DNA of 64,000 bases from Nocardia farcinica (GCF_001182745.1 NZ_LN868939.1:682001-746000); one strand, 5' to 3'; positions 24,299 through 33,886 are shown, counted from the first letter of the stretch. A program made the numbers and translations. The notes: a model not told the origin generated them from the sequence alone.

Positions 24299-24344
24299 GG
24301 TGGATTCCTCGAGGACTCCACAGGGATTCCTCGAGGAATCCACA
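24299..24344. repeat. oriC 46-bp palindrome module, copy 2
   Basis: Same 24-bp and 17-bp elements as copy 1, in direct orientation, with spacer gggat. Cores are at 24307-24314 and 24329-24336. Here the second element forms a perfect 16-bp palindrome GATTCCTCGAGGAATC (24325-24340). It ends just before the dnaA terminator. Confidence 0.9.
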
Positions 24345-24350
24345 AGGCGC

Positions 24351-24382
24351 AAAAAAGCACCGCCCCTGGTCAGGGGCGGTGC
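24351..24382 (-). terminator. Rho-independent terminator of dnaA
   Basis: Arms 24357-24367 and 24372-24382 form an 11-bp GC-rich stem (GCACCGCCCCT) with a 4-base loop. In the dnaA direction it is followed by six T residues (24356-24351). It ends transcription 18 bp after the dnaA stop and keeps it out of oriC. Confidence 0.93.
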
Positions 24383-24399
24383 GAGGGTGTGGAGGACGC

Positions 24400-26427
24400 T
24401 CAGCGCGAGCGCTGCTTGATCCGGGCTGTGAGTTCTTGGACCTGGTCGTAGACGCGGCGCCGCTCGGTCATCTCCTTGCGGACCTTTTTCTCCGCGTACA
24501 TCACCGTGGTGTGGTCGCGACCGAACGCCTGGCCGATCTTCGGCAGCGACAGGTCGGTGAGCTCCCGGCACAGGTACATCGCGATCTGCCGGGCCTGCGC
24601 CAGCGGCCGCGCCTTGCCCGGCCCGGTCAGTTCCTCGAGCGTGGTGTTGAAGTACTCGGCGGTGACGGCCATGATCGTGGCCGCGTTGATCTCCAGCGTC
24701 GCGGTGTCGGGCATCAGGTCGCGCAGCACCACCTCCGCCAGCGAGAGGTCCAGCGGCTGGCCGTTGAGCGAGGCGAAGGCCGTCACGCGGATGAGGGCGC
24801 CCTCGAGTTCACGGATGTTGCGCTCGACGCGGCTGGCGATCAGCTCGAGCACGTCGTGCGGCACGTCCAACCGGTCCATCCGCGCCTTCTTGCGCAGGAT
24901 GGCGATCCGCGTCTCCAGCTCGGGCGGCTGCACATCGGTGATCAGGCCCCACTCGAACCGGGTCCGTAGTCGCTCCTCGAGCGTGGCGAGCTGCTTGGGC
25001 GGCCGGTCGGAGGAGACCACGATCTGCTTGTTGGCGTTGTGGAGGGTGTTGAAGGTGTGGAAGAACTCCTCCTGGATGCCTTCCTTGCCCTCGATGAACT
25101 GGATGTCGTCGACCAGCAGGATGTCGGTCTCGCGGTAGCGGCGTTTGAAGGCGACCTTGCGGTCGTCGCGCAGGCTGTTGATGAAGTCGTTGGTGAATTC
25201 CTCGGTGGAGACGTACTTGACGCGCATGCCCGGGAACAGCCGCTGGGCATAGTGCCCGGCCGCGTGCAGCAGGTGGGTCTTGCCCAGGCCGGAGGCACCC
25301 CAGACGAACAGCGGGTTGTAGGCGCGGGCCGGCGCCTCGGCGATCGCGACCGCGGCCGCGTGCGCGAACCGGTTCGAGGCGCCGATGACGAAGGTCTCGA
25401 AGGTGTATTTGGCGTTCAGGCTGGCCGAGGAGTTCGCCGGGGCCGGGGTGCTCTCCTGGTTCTTGGCGAAGTACGTCGGCCAGGAATCGCGGATGTTGAC
25501 CACGGGCTCGTCGTCGCGCTCGACGGGGCCGTCGGACTCGCGCACGTCGTGGCCGGCCGCCGGTTCCCGCAGCGGTCGGTCGGTGTCGCGCAGCGGCCGG
25601 TCGCCGGGCTCGGGGGTGAACAGCGCTTCCTGTCCGGGTGGCGTCGCATCCCGGCGCGGGCCGGGCCCGTCGCGACGCGGGGTGGAGATCTCGGGAACGC
25701 CGCCGGGGCGCCCGTCGCCCGGCGGTTCCGCGAACCCGCCCGGCGGGAGACGGAAGACGGTCGTCGGGTAGTCGTCCGCGCCCGGGTAGTCGGTCGTCGG
25801 GGTGTACTCCGGTTCGGGGCTGTACTCGGCAGCGGGCGCGTACTCGGCCGCCGGCGCGTATTCGGCGGCCGGCGGGTATTCGGGGGTGGGCGGGTAGTCG
25901 CCGCCGGGCGGGTAGTCCGGGGCAGGCGCGGGGTAGTCGCCGGGGCGGGAGTGGTCTTGGCGCGCCGGGTACCCCGGGGCGCTCTCGGCGGACTGGCTGT
26001 AGCGCGGCAGGGTCTCGGGCCGGTCCACCGCCTCCTGGCCGGGAAGGCCCGGAACTTGCCGCTCCCCCCGTGGGCGCTCCGGACGGCTGGTCATCCGGGC
26101 GTGGCGCGGATTCGCGGCGGCACGCTCGGCGGTGGGGGTGGCCGGCGCGGCGATCCGCACGCCGAGACCTTCCACCTGCGGGCCGAGCCTGCGGCCGAGG
26201 GAACGCAGAATGGGTTCGCGCAGATCGCGCTCGATGGCCTCCTGGGCCAGCGACGAGGGCACCGACAGCAGCGCGAAGCCCTGCGCGACGGTGATCGGCT
26301 TGACGAGTTTGAGCCATGCCTGCTGTGCTCTGGTGACCGCGGGAATGCTCCCGTCGGCCGATCCTGTGGTGAGCTCGGCAATCACCTCGGGCCACACGGT
26401 GGCCAACACGTTCTGCTCGTCGTCCAT
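24400..26427 (-). CDS. dnaA: Chromosomal replication initiator DnaA with long repeat-bearing linker
   Basis: AAA+ initiator of 675 aa that binds DnaA boxes and melts oriC. Domain I is at about 1-90; the AAA+ domain starts near 335 with Walker [10 protein letters not shown] (377-385) and Walker [10 protein letters not shown]; the C-terminal DNA-binding domain has [14 protein letters not shown]. The linker (about 95-335) is far longer than in M. tuberculosis DnaA (507 aa in total). It contains ten acidic-Tyr pairs (D/E-Y) at 164-220, spaced six residues apart from Tyr172 on. The ATG has GGGAGGA seven bases upstream. The frame is open upstream, but that part is leader DNA. Confidence 0.97.
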   Translation of the reverse strand: MDDEQNVLATVWPEVIAELTTGSADGSIPAVTRAQQAWLKLVKPITVAQGFALLSVPSSLAQEAIERDLREPILRSLGRRLGPQVEGLGVRIAAPATPTAERAAANPRHARMTSRPERPRGERQVPGLPGQEAVDRPETLPRYSQSAESAPGYPARQDHSRPGDYPAPAPDYPPGGDYPPTPEYPPAAEYAPAAEYAPAAEYSPEPEYTPTTDYPGADDYPTTVFRLPPGGFAEPPGDGRPGGVPEISTPRRDGPGPRRDATPPGQEALFTPEPGDRPLRDTDRPLREPAAGHDVRESDGPVERDDEPVVNIRDSWPTYFAKNQESTPAPANSSASLNAKYTFETFVIGASNRFAHAAAVAIAEAPARAYNPLFVWGASGLGKTHLLHAAGHYAQRLFPGMRVKYVSTEEFTNDFINSLRDDRKVAFKRRYRETDILLVDDIQFIEGKEGIQEEFFHTFNTLHNANKQIVVSSDRPPKQLATLEERLRTRFEWGLITDVQPPELETRIAILRKKARMDRLDVPHDVLELIASRVERNIRELEGALIRVTAFASLNGQPLDLSLAEVVLRDLMPDTATLEINAATIMAVTAEYFNTTLEELTGPGKARPLAQARQIAMYLCRELTDLSLPKIGQAFGRDHTTVMYAEKKVRKEMTERRRVYDQVQELTARIKQRSR

Positions 26428-27029
26428 GCAGTGTCCTCCCCGGAAAGTAGGTCGATAGGAGCAGACGGCCGGGGCACGCGAGCATCGGCGAGGATGGGTT
26501 ATCCTGTGATCCCGCGTACGTCCGTCGCCGGTTCGGACGCTGCCCGGATCACCCCCGTTCCCGGGGCAGCGGCGTGGCACCGTCGGCCCTACGAATATGC
26601 CACTCCAGGGGTCTTTCCACACAATTATCCACAGATGTGGAAAACCCTGGGGAAATCTGAAACGACGGTGGATTCGGCCTGGATAGGGCGTCGACCAGGG
26701 ATTCTTCGGCAAACAATCGGCAAGCGCGGTCGGCGGCGTCGCTCGCCCCCGGGTAGGGGTGTGGACGAACTCACCCGCCGAGGCCGGCCCGTGACCGCCC
26801 CGACGACCGCGCGCCGACAGCAACCGGGCAGGTCGGAACGGGTCCGGGCACCGGGGGCGCGGTTTGACCCGTTCTGAACGGATCAGTACTCTCTTACAGT
26901 CACCCCTTGGTGCGGTGAGCGGTCCTGTGCTGACCGCGTCCGGTCGTCACCGACCGCTGTGCGCCAGGGACGTATCACCGAACAGCTTCGGGTACCGAAC
27001 GGTGCCCACCTACTCGAGGAGTGTTGACC
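26428..27029. other. dnaA-rpmH intergenic region with DnaA boxes
   Basis: 602 bp between divergent dnaA and rpmH with no gene. TTATCCACA at 26625-26633 (perfect) and TGTGGAAAA at 26636-26644 (TTTTCCACA on the other strand) form a pair about 200 bp upstream of dnaA. They probably serve autoregulation or a second DnaA binding zone. The rpmH promoter lies at the right end. Confidence 0.8.
26864..26892 (+). promoter_or_regulatory. Probable rpmH promoter
   Basis: TTGACC (26864-26869) and TACTCT (26887-26892) are separated by exactly 17 bp, close to the main sigma-factor consensus of actinobacteria. The rpmH start is about 138 bp downstream, so the leader would be long. Confidence 0.65.
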
Positions 27030-27173
27030 GTGGCCAAGGGCAAGCGGACGTTCCAGCCGAACAACCGTCGTCGGGCGCGCGTTCACGGCTTCCGTCTCCG
27101 GATGCGCACCCGTGCCGGTCGCGCCATCGTCTCGGCGCGCCGCCGTAAGGGCCGCGCTACCCTCACTGCCTGA
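27030..27173 (+). CDS. rpmH: 50S ribosomal protein L34
   Basis: Very basic ribosomal protein of 47 aa. The sequence [20 protein letters not shown] is the actinobacterial L34 form, followed by [21 protein letters not shown]. It starts with GTG eight bases after GAGGAG (27016-27021). It heads the conserved rpmH-rnpA-yidD-yidC-khpB-rsmG block divergent from dnaA. Confidence 0.97.
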   Translation: MAKGKRTFQPNNRRRARVHGFRLRMRTRAGRAIVSARRRKGRATLTA

Positions 27174-27194
27174 TCCTCGCCCTCGGACGCTCGG

Positions 27195-27665
27195 GTGTTG
27201 CCTGAGCCGTATCGGTTGCATCATCGTGCCGACTTCTCCCGGACGGTGCGCCGCGGCCAGCGAATCGGGAGGCGAGATCTCGTCGTACACGCATTCGTGC
27301 ACACCTACGACGAGCTCGCGCACGCGACAGAACGACACGGCGACCCGGTAGCCGCCGGGTCGTTCGTTCGCGTCGGCGGACCGAGGTTCGGATTGATCGT
27401 CAGCAAGGCGGTGGGCTCCGCGGTGGTTCGCCACCGGGTGGCCCGCCGCCTGCGTCATATGTGCGCCACCCTCGTCGACGAGGTGCCCGCCGATGCCGAC
27501 GTCGTGATCCGCGCACTGCCCGGCGCGGCGACCGCCGACAGTGCCGAACTCGCCCGGCAGCTGCGCAGCGGACTGCGCAAACTCGGCGTCACCCACGGCG
27601 GCGGTCGCTCCCCCGCACCACGTGCGCACTCCGGTGCGCGGCCACGGACGGACGCCCGGTCGTGA
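27195..27665 (+). CDS. rnpA: Ribonuclease P protein component
   Basis: Basic protein of 156 aa that assists the catalytic RNase P RNA in removing 5' leaders from pre-tRNAs. The family N-terminus LPEPYRLHHRADFSRTVRRG and the RNA-binding motif VVRHRVARRLRH (about 79-90) are present. It starts with GTG, 21 bp after rpmH, and its stop overlaps the yidD start by 4 bp (GTGA). The C-terminal 25 residues are a basic tail beyond the usual domain. Confidence 0.95.
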   Translation: MLPEPYRLHHRADFSRTVRRGQRIGRRDLVVHAFVHTYDELAHATERHGDPVAAGSFVRVGGPRFGLIVSKAVGSAVVRHRVARRLRHMCATLVDEVPADADVVIRALPGAATADSAELARQLRSGLRKLGVTHGGGRSPAPRAHSGARPRTDARS

Positions 27666-28018
27666 GATCCGCAGCTGCCGCCCTCCACCGGTTGCCCGCG
27701 CGGGCGCTGATCTTCCTGATCGAGCTCTACCGGACCTATGTCTCCCCCACCCGAATGCCGGTGTGCCGGTTCACCCCCACCTGCAGCGAGTACGCCGTGA
27801 CCGCGTTGCGCACCCGCGGCCTCGTCGTCGGCCTCGGATTGACGGCCGTGCGCCTGGCCAAATGCGCGCCCTGGCACCCTGGTGGGTGGGATCCCGTTCC
27901 GCAGCGCCGTCCGCGCCGCCGGGACGCGGCAGCCGCCGACGCCGCGATGTCGGCGCCACACGCTTGTAAAGGATCGCCGCACGCGGTGGTCGGCGACACG
28001 AACGACGGGAGTACATAG
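27662..28018 (+). CDS. yidD: Membrane protein insertion efficiency factor YidD
   Basis: Small amphipathic membrane-associated protein of 118 aa that supports YidC. The family core [18 protein letters not shown] and [15 protein letters not shown] with conserved cysteines, then [17 protein letters not shown], is complete. The GTG start overlaps rnpA by 4 bp; a longer open frame upstream is a shadow of rnpA. The last 35 residues are a variable tail. Confidence 0.95.
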   Translation: MRSAAAALHRLPARALIFLIELYRTYVSPTRMPVCRFTPTCSEYAVTALRTRGLVVGLGLTAVRLAKCAPWHPGGWDPVPQRRPRRRDAAAADAAMSAPHACKGSPHAVVGDTNDGST

Positions 28019-28022
28019 AGCC

Positions 28023-29102
28023 GTGCTCGACTTCATCTATTGGCCGGTGTCCTGGATCTTGTGGTTCTGGCACCGGGTGTTCGGGTTCGCTTTCGGCGCG
28101 GACAACGGTCTCACGTGGGCGCTGGCGGTGGTGTTCCTCGTGTTCACCCTGCGCATCGTGCTCTACAAGCCGTTCGTCAAGCAGGTGCGCACGACCAAAC
28201 AGATGCAGGAACTGCAGCCCCAGATCAAGGAGCTGCAGAAGAAGTACAAGAACGACCGCCAGAAGATGGCGCTGGAGATGCAGAAGCTCCAGAAGGAACA
28301 CGGCTTCAACCCGCTCATGGGCTGCCTGCCGGTGCTGGCGCAGGTGCCGGTGTTCCTCGGTCTGTTCCACGTGCTGCGTTCCTTCAACCGCACCGGCCAC
28401 GGCTTCGGTCAGCTCGGCCTGACCCCGGAGCAGAACGCCAACACCGCCAACTACGTCTTCAACGCGGCCGACGTCCAGTCGTTCCTGAGCGCGCGTATCT
28501 TCGGTGCGCCGATCTCCGCGTTCATCACCACGCCGCAGGCGGAGTTCCTGGCGTTCGAGGACTACGGCGGCATCCCCAGCCGGTTGAGTATCGCGTTGGT
28601 CGCCATCCCGCTCATGGTGATCGCCGGCCTGGCGACCCACTTCAATGCCCGTGCCTCGGTCGCGCGGCAGACCCCGGAGGCCGCGGCCAACCCGCAGGCC
28701 GCGCTGATGAACAAGCTCGCGCTGTGGGTGTTCCCGCTCGGCGTGCTCGTCGGTGGCCCGTTCCTGCCGATCGCGATCCTGCTCTACTGGGTCTCGAACA
28801 ACATCTGGACCTACGGGCAGCAGCACCTCGTCTTCGGCCGCATGGCCAAGGAAGAAGAAGCCAAGAAGCAGGCCAAGCTCGAGCAGCGGGCGCAGAACGC
28901 GCCGAAGCCGGGCGCGAAGCCGGTGAACACGAAGAAGAAGCCGGCCACCGCCGCGTCCGCCGAATCCGCGGACGACACCGGCCAGCCGACCGAGCCGTCG
29001 ACCAATGGCACCCCGAAGCCCGCCAAGGCCGGGCAGCGGAAATCGGGTGGGCAGAAGCGCAACCCCAATCGGGGCAGGCCCAACCAGAAGCGCCGCCGCT
29101 GA
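28023..29102 (+). CDS. yidC: Membrane protein insertase YidC
   Basis: Inserts and folds membrane proteins alone or with SecYEG. Protein of 359 aa with five membrane segments; the first begins at [19 protein letters not shown] cytosolic coiled loop ([20 protein letters not shown], about 60-95) and the family region [20 protein letters not shown] follow. The C-terminal tail (from about 280) is very rich in Lys, Pro and Arg and may contact ribosomes. The GTG start lies 4 bp after the yidD stop. Confidence 0.96.
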   Translation: MLDFIYWPVSWILWFWHRVFGFAFGADNGLTWALAVVFLVFTLRIVLYKPFVKQVRTTKQMQELQPQIKELQKKYKNDRQKMALEMQKLQKEHGFNPLMGCLPVLAQVPVFLGLFHVLRSFNRTGHGFGQLGLTPEQNANTANYVFNAADVQSFLSARIFGAPISAFITTPQAEFLAFEDYGGIPSRLSIALVAIPLMVIAGLATHFNARASVARQTPEAAANPQAALMNKLALWVFPLGVLVGGPFLPIAILLYWVSNNIWTYGQQHLVFGRMAKEEEAKKQAKLEQRAQNAPKPGAKPVNTKKKPATAASAESADDTGQPTEPSTNGTPKPAKAGQRKSGGQKRNPNRGRPNQKRRR

Positions 29103-29136
29103 CCGCCACCGCCACCCGTGAGATTGAGGAAACCAG

Positions 29137-29655
29137 ATGACTGTTGAAACCGACGGAGTGAACGCCGATGCCGACGACCTCGTGAGCGATGCCGAGGAAG
29201 CGCTGATCGAAGAGGGCGAGATCGCCGGCGACTATCTCGAGCAGCTGCTCGACGTGTTGGATTTCGACGGCGACATCGATCTGGACGTCGAAGGTGATCG
29301 CGCGGTCGTGAGCATCGACGGCGGTCGGGATCTGTCCAAGCTCGTGGGCCGTAACGGCGAGGTGCTCGATGCGCTCCAGGAGCTGACCCGGCTGGCCGTC
29401 CAGCAGGTGACCGGTGTGCGCAGCCGCCTGATGCTCGACGTGGCGGGCTGGCGAGCGAAGCGGCGCGAGGAGCTCAGCGCGCTGGGCACCGCCGCCGCCC
29501 AGCGCGTGCGGGAGTCCGGCGCTCCGGAGGCGCTGGAACCGATGACCCCCTTCGAACGCAAGATCGTGCACGACGCCGTGGCCGCGGTCGAGGGTGTCAG
29601 CAGTGAGAGCGAAGGCGTCGAGCCCAACCGGCACGTCGTCGTCGTGCCCGCCTGA
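29137..29655 (+). CDS. khpB: KhpB/Jag-type RNA-binding protein (KH and R3H domains)
   Basis: Cytosolic RNA-binding protein of 172 aa. An acidic N-terminus is followed by a KH-like domain with GRNGEVLDALQELTRLAVQQ (about 68-87) and a C-terminal R3H domain with MTPFERKIVHDAVAAVEGV. Homologues form an RNA chaperone with KhpA and influence cell division and elongation. It follows yidC after 34 bp, its conserved place. Confidence 0.93.
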   Translation: MTVETDGVNADADDLVSDAEEALIEEGEIAGDYLEQLLDVLDFDGDIDLDVEGDRAVVSIDGGRDLSKLVGRNGEVLDALQELTRLAVQQVTGVRSRLMLDVAGWRAKRREELSALGTAAAQRVRESGAPEALEPMTPFERKIVHDAVAAVEGVSSESEGVEPNRHVVVVPA

Positions 29656-29698
29656 CGACGCGCGGGTTTCCCACACCGGGACACCGGGTGATTGGATA

Positions 29699-29724
29699 GG
29701 CCTCTGGTCTTCGGACCGGGGGCC
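29699..29724 (+). terminator. Stem-loop with UUCG tetraloop
   Basis: Arms 29699-29709 and 29714-29724 pair over 11 bp (two G-U pairs) around the exceptionally stable UUCG loop. It lies 44 bp after khpB and before rsmG. No long T-run follows, so it may be a partial terminator or an RNA-processing barrier. Confidence 0.7.
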
Positions 29725-29804
29725 TTCTCCATGTCACGACCCACTCCCCCGGCCGGGCGAGCCTCGCCGCACCCGGACCTTGTCGGACTCGAGCACGGAA
29801 GGAC

Positions 29805-29818
29805 GTTTCACGTGGAAC
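29805..29818. promoter_or_regulatory. parS-like site overlapping the rsmG start
   Basis: GTTTCACGTGGAAC, one mismatch from the ParB-binding palindrome. It includes the GTG start codon of rsmG (29812), with the first residues Met-Glu-Pro read through the site. A parS at gidB/rsmG is common in actinobacteria. Confidence 0.7.
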
Positions 29819-30594
29819 CAGATCTCGGTGGAAGCGCCGCGCCGCCGCCCGAGTCGGATCCGCCCGCCGCAGCCGCCCTGGTCTTCGGCGACCGGCTCGA
29901 CGTCGCCCGCCGCTACTACGACGCCCTCGCCACGGCGGGCGTCGAACGCGGACTCATCGGCCCCCGCGAGGTGCCGCGCCTGTGGGACCGCCACATTCTC
30001 AACTGCGCCGTCGTCGCCGAACTGATGCCCGAGTCGGCCACCGTCGTCGACGTCGGCAGCGGCGCGGGCCTGCCCGGCATCCCCCTCGCCATCGCCCGCC
30101 CCGATCTGCGCATCACCCTCGTCGAACCCCTGCTGCGCCGCACCGCCTTCCTCAGCGAGTTCATCGACGCGGCCGGCCTGGACATCACCGTCGTCCGCGG
30201 CCGCGCCGAACACTCCGGCGTCATCAAGGAAGCCGGCGGCGCCGACGTCGTCACCTCCCGAGCCGTCGCCCCCCTCGCCAAGCTCGCCCAGTGGTCGCTG
30301 CCCCTGCTCCGCGACCACGGCCGCATGCTCGCCCTCAAGGGCGCCAGCGTCGCCGAGGAACTCGACCGCGACGCCGAAACTCTCGAAAGACTGGGCGCCG
30401 GGAAATTCGAAGTACTCGAATGCGGAGTAGGGATCGTCGCCATCCCGACCGTCGTGTTCAGCGCCGAACTCCTCCCCCGCGGCGAACGCCCGTCCCGCCA
30501 CCGCGAGAAGAAGCCCCGCAGGCAGGCGGGCGCTCCCGGCGGACGCGGTGGTGTCGCCGGCAAGGTGCGGAGGCGGGGGAAGAGCGAGCGGTAA
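29812..30594 (+). CDS. rsmG: 16S rRNA (guanine527-N7) methyltransferase RsmG
   Basis: S-adenosylmethionine-dependent methyltransferase (formerly GidB) of 260 aa that modifies G527 of 16S rRNA; loss gives low-level streptomycin resistance in several bacteria. The SAM motif [17 protein letters not shown] and the family segments [19 protein letters not shown] and [11 protein letters not shown] are visible. I start at the GTG with GGAAGGA upstream. An in-frame ATG 81 bp earlier would add a low-complexity leader. The C-terminus is a basic tail ([19 protein letters not shown]). Confidence 0.95.
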   Translation: MEPDLGGSAAPPPESDPPAAAALVFGDRLDVARRYYDALATAGVERGLIGPREVPRLWDRHILNCAVVAELMPESATVVDVGSGAGLPGIPLAIARPDLRITLVEPLLRRTAFLSEFIDAAGLDITVVRGRAEHSGVIKEAGGADVVTSRAVAPLAKLAQWSLPLLRDHGRMLALKGASVAEELDRDAETLERLGAGKFEVLECGVGIVAIPTVVFSAELLPRGERPSRHREKKPRRQAGAPGGRGGVAGKVRRRGKSER

Positions 30595-32357
30595 CCGGTG
30601 CGGGCCTCCTCCCGACCATCGAAGTCGCGGGCGCGTCATCGGGCGTTGTGCCCGGCGGGCGACATCGACTTCGGAGTTCGGAATGCGAGCTGTCCGCTCG
30701 AGTCGGCGCGTCCACGCGCGCTGAACGCCACCGGTCACGAGTGGTTCTCGGCGCCGAGGGAACGACGCACCGAGGCACGACTACTGTCGGCCGCTCCCAC
30801 CGAGCGGTTGAGCTCTGAGGCGAGAATCCCCGCGTCCGAACGGCTCAGGCTGCGTAGCCCTGGTGCCGTCACGTGACTGTCTGCGGTACGGCCCCATCAC
30901 CGGCGGTGGGCAATGAACCGCCGGAGGTCCCTCGGTCAGCACTGCGACCAGATCCGCGAGGCACCCCACCGGCGCAATCCGATGAGCGTCCTTTACCTCG
31001 ATCGGCCCCGCTCGGCCGGACCCTCGGGCGGAGTCGGACCCGATGATTCTCGACAGCCACCACACCGGCGATCGCCCCGGCTCGTCGAGGCACCGCGGGT
31101 CGCAACGGCGGCGCTCGACCGGAGGTATCGCAATCGCGTGACGTGCCGGGCTTGGGTTGGTGGGCGCGGTCAGGCCGGTGTCGCACAGCTCCGGCCAGTG
31201 GCTGCGCGTCGGATACCGGAAGCCGTGAATAGCGTGAATAGAACGTCGACGGAACCACCAGGCAGTCGGCTGTGCGCTCGACCGCCGGGATTCCGCTGAC
31301 ACCATGATCTCGCCCCCACTGGCAACCGCTCGACAGCACGACCACGTCGACTCGCGATGCTCTTGCGCAATTAGTCCCGCAGGGGTTGCCGACGCGGCGC
31401 TCGACCTACGGCCACGATGCAACTGTCGCCCGGATTCCCTCCGGGACAGGGCAGTCGACGGCGCAGCGGGTCGAGCCTCGCGCGTCGTTGGGTTCGTGTC
31501 GGCTGCAGATGGTCCGGTTCGCGCTTGCCTACGCGTGGGCCGATTCGCACGGTCACCACACCTGCGGAAACGGAGCGCCCACGAGCCGCACAGTACCCAC
31601 GCCGAAGAAGGCGACGGTCGCCGCTCAGGAGACCCGAACTGGTTAAGGGTGGGGCCACTCTCGCCCTTATGGGTTCGACTGGTGGTCGCTTCGCGCCCCA
31701 TCCCCTCGGCTGTGACCTCGCTTCGACTGGACCGATCATGTCGTCCGCAGCGGCACACCCGAGCGCCAGGTCCGTGATGGTCCCCGCGAGTCGGTCTCGT
31801 TCGGAGTCCGCCGGGCGCGGCCAATCCCCTACGCGAGCCGAGCAGGTCTCGACCCTGCCTATTCGTGGGCTGGGTCTCCTACTCGGTGCGCGGCCGGCGC
31901 TCACGATCCTCGCGCTCTCGGTGAGGTGAGCACATCCATTACTGAACAGCGACGTCTTCGGTACCGATGCCGCGGGCAAGAACCGGCTGGAGTTCTTCCC
32001 GGTCTGTACCCCGGGCGCCAGCGACACCGCGCGCACTCGACCGCGGGGTGGAGAACCCTGCCCGCGCCAAGTCCCCACCGAGTGGGACCCGCCCGGTGAG
32101 TCTGGTCGTCATGCCCCGGTGCTCTCGGCAGCCGTGGCGACGGCCGAGCGGGAGCTGGCGTCCAACGCGGTTCTCAGGTCGCCCGGTTCGCCACGGTCGG
32201 CGATCGAACTCGCCCGCCGGCAGGCCGCCGAGGACGTCGACGCCTCGCGGGTTGAGGACGCCGAGGACGCTGACGCCTCGCGAGCGAAGGCCGCCACCGA
32301 GGGACACCACCCGTGGCTGGCAGCAGCTTGCCGTGATGGTCGAGCCCGGACAGCACG

Positions 32358-33275
32358 TCATGTTGACTCGCTGGCGGGATTCACAACGATGGCGAGCGCA
32401 GCAGTGGTGACGAATGCGGCAGCGGTGACCGCGAGGGCAAGGTGGCGGAAGAGCGGAGAATGCCGACCCGGGTACTCGCTGACGAAGTGCCCCGGTGCGG
32501 TTGCCGGTAGTCCATCTCGCCAGCGGTACCTCACGCCCGGGCAGATGCTGGGACCCACTCGCACCGGTGGTCCGGCCGCGGGCAGTAGCCGCGCAGCCGC
32601 TGACCGTGCTCGGCAGACGTGTTGCCCGGCACTGGCCCCTGAGCCCCACGATCGATTCTCGGAACAGACCGGCGCCCGCTGGACCACGCTGCCGACGCCG
32701 GGACCGGCGACCGAGTGCGGGCGCTGATGTCCGAGTCCGACCGGCTGCGGTTCGTCGAGCCCCAACTGGTGGGTGGGCGTGGACTGGTGGGTGGGCGCGG
32801 ATTCGTGGGTGGGCGTGGACTGGTGGGTGGGCGCGGATTCGTGGGTGGGCGCGGACTGGTGGGTGGCGGCGAACTCGTGGGTGGCGGCCAACTCGTAAGT
32901 GTGCGCTGGATGGGTGGCTGAGCACCGACGTGCAGCTGAGCACGGACGGGTGGCTGTGGCGCGATGGTCGGCAACCGGCGGCGGCCGCGGTGGCGGGATC
33001 GGAATCGACGGTGACGGTGCCTGCGTCGCGGCGATCAGGATCTGCGCGCCCGGCGGCACGTCGTCGAGACCGTCGACCGTGACCACGCACGGGATAGGAC
33101 CGGCGGCTGAGCGCGGGCCGGCGGCTGAGCGCGGGCCGGCGGCTGAGCGCGGGCCGGCGGCTGAGCGCGGACCGGCGGCTGAGCGCGGACCGGCGGCTGA
33201 GCGCGGACCGGCCGCTGAGCCCGGACCGGCCGCTGAGCCCGGACCGGCACCTGAGCCCGACCAGTGCTCGACCAT
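32358..33275 (-). CDS. Doubtful repeat-rich ORF, possibly a decayed gene
   Basis: Open frame of 305 aa running through two tandem arrays: GPRSAA repeats (about residues 5-60) and THESAP/THQSTP repeats (about 130-170). It ends in a hydrophobic segment FRHLALAVTAAAFVTTAALAIVV near the C-terminus. A short stretch near residue 60-90 (VVTVDGLDDVPPGAQILIAAT) has GC-rich third positions as in real genes, but after it the coding-like composition moves to another frame. That suggests frameshift decay or chance. No homologue is recognised. Confidence 0.2.
   Translation of the reverse strand: MVEHWSGSGAGPGSAAGPGSAAGPRSAAGPRSAAGPRSAAGPRSAAGPRSAAGPRSAAGPIPCVVTVDGLDDVPPGAQILIAATQAPSPSIPIPPPRPPPVADHRATATRPCSAARRCSATHPAHTYELAATHEFAATHQSAPTHESAPTHQSTPTHESAPTHQSTPTHQLGLDEPQPVGLGHQRPHSVAGPGVGSVVQRAPVCSENRSWGSGASAGQHVCRARSAAARLLPAAGPPVRVGPSICPGVRYRWRDGLPATAPGHFVSEYPGRHSPLFRHLALAVTAAAFVTTAALAIVVNPASEST
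32766..32891. repeat. Tandem array A: seven 18-bp units
   Basis: Units alternate between CTG and TTC starts, followed by GTGGGTGGGCG(T/C)GGA. The last two units have diverged (GGTGGCGGCGAA type), and a decayed eighth copy follows. The plus strand is strongly G-rich with GGG runs, so non-B structures are possible. The 18-bp period would preserve a reading frame, but no supported gene covers it. Confidence 0.95.
33099..33260. repeat. Tandem array B: nine 18-bp units
   Basis: Consensus ACCGGCGGCTGAGCGCGG. Units 2-4 begin with G instead of A; units 7-9 carry GCCGCTGAGCCC-type changes, so divergence grows to the right. Only 207 bp separate it from array A, and both have the same period but unrelated sequence. 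Confidence 0.95.
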
Positions 33276-33718
33276 GGAATCGAAAGGGCGCCGAGGCGGT
33301 GCGCGAGCCGGCGGAATTTGTGGGGCGGAACCGTCTGTCGGGGGTGACTCGGAGATGTCATGGTTGGACGTGCTCGTGATCGGCCCGGTCCGATCAGCGT
33401 GCTCGACTGACCGCAGCCGCGCGTGCCGGTAACCGCAATCCGAGGTACTCCCCGGTCGCTGGCGCTGGCGGGGGGGGCGAATTAGTTCGTCATCCGACCA
33501 CCTGCCGGGAGTTGAGGATCAGTGGGATTCGCCGACTGGAGGCCGAGCCCTCCGTTGCACTCTTCGTCGAGTTCGCAGCGGCGACGCGGGCCATGATGGT
33601 CGCTCCCGCCTTGGAGCCGCCGCGCCGGAACCCATTCCGCTCCGCACTCTACGAACCGCACTGGTCGTCGGGTTGCGGCCATGGCGCCGCAACCCCGGAG
33701 CCCGCCCTTGGCCGCTGC

Positions 33719-33886
33719 GAACCCGGAGCCCGCGGATGCCCGCTGGGAACCCGGAGCCCGCGGATGCCCGCTGCGAACCCGGACCCCGCGGATGCCCGCT
33801 GCGAACCCGGACCCCGCGGATGGCCCCCGGGAACCCGGACCCCGCGGATGGCCCCCGGGAACCCGGACCCCGCCGATGGCCCCTGG
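33719..33886. repeat. Tandem array C: six 28-bp units
   Basis: Each unit carries AACCCGG(A)(G/C)CCCGCGGATG followed by CCCGCTG or GCCCCCGG. ACCCGG recurs at 33721, 33749, 33777, 33805, 33833 and 33861, exactly 28 bp apart, with a degenerate copy to the left. A 28-bp period shifts the frame at every unit, which argues against coding. Confidence 0.95.

Larger units (their letters stand above)
23559..24399. other. oriC: Chromosomal replication origin oriC (dnaN-dnaA intergenic region)
   Basis: The dnaA-dnaN gap is the replication origin in actinobacteria. It holds a perfect DnaA box TGTGGACAA at 24227-24235 and variants at 23924, 23933, 24019, 24090, 24161 and 24287, among others. The A/T-rich stretch around 23861-23910 is the best unwinding candidate in this GC-rich DNA. 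Two 46-bp palindrome modules and the dnaA terminator sit in the right half. Origin function itself is inferred from context and boxes. Confidence 0.95.

Noticed and set aside
31371..32078. Minus-strand frame in the rsmG-parA gap
   Set aside because: No ribosome site, no recognisable family, third positions not GC-enriched, and it overlaps several equally long frames.
32766..33886. Repeats considered as a CRISPR array
   Set aside because: Units abut directly without unique spacers, and no cas gene is present.
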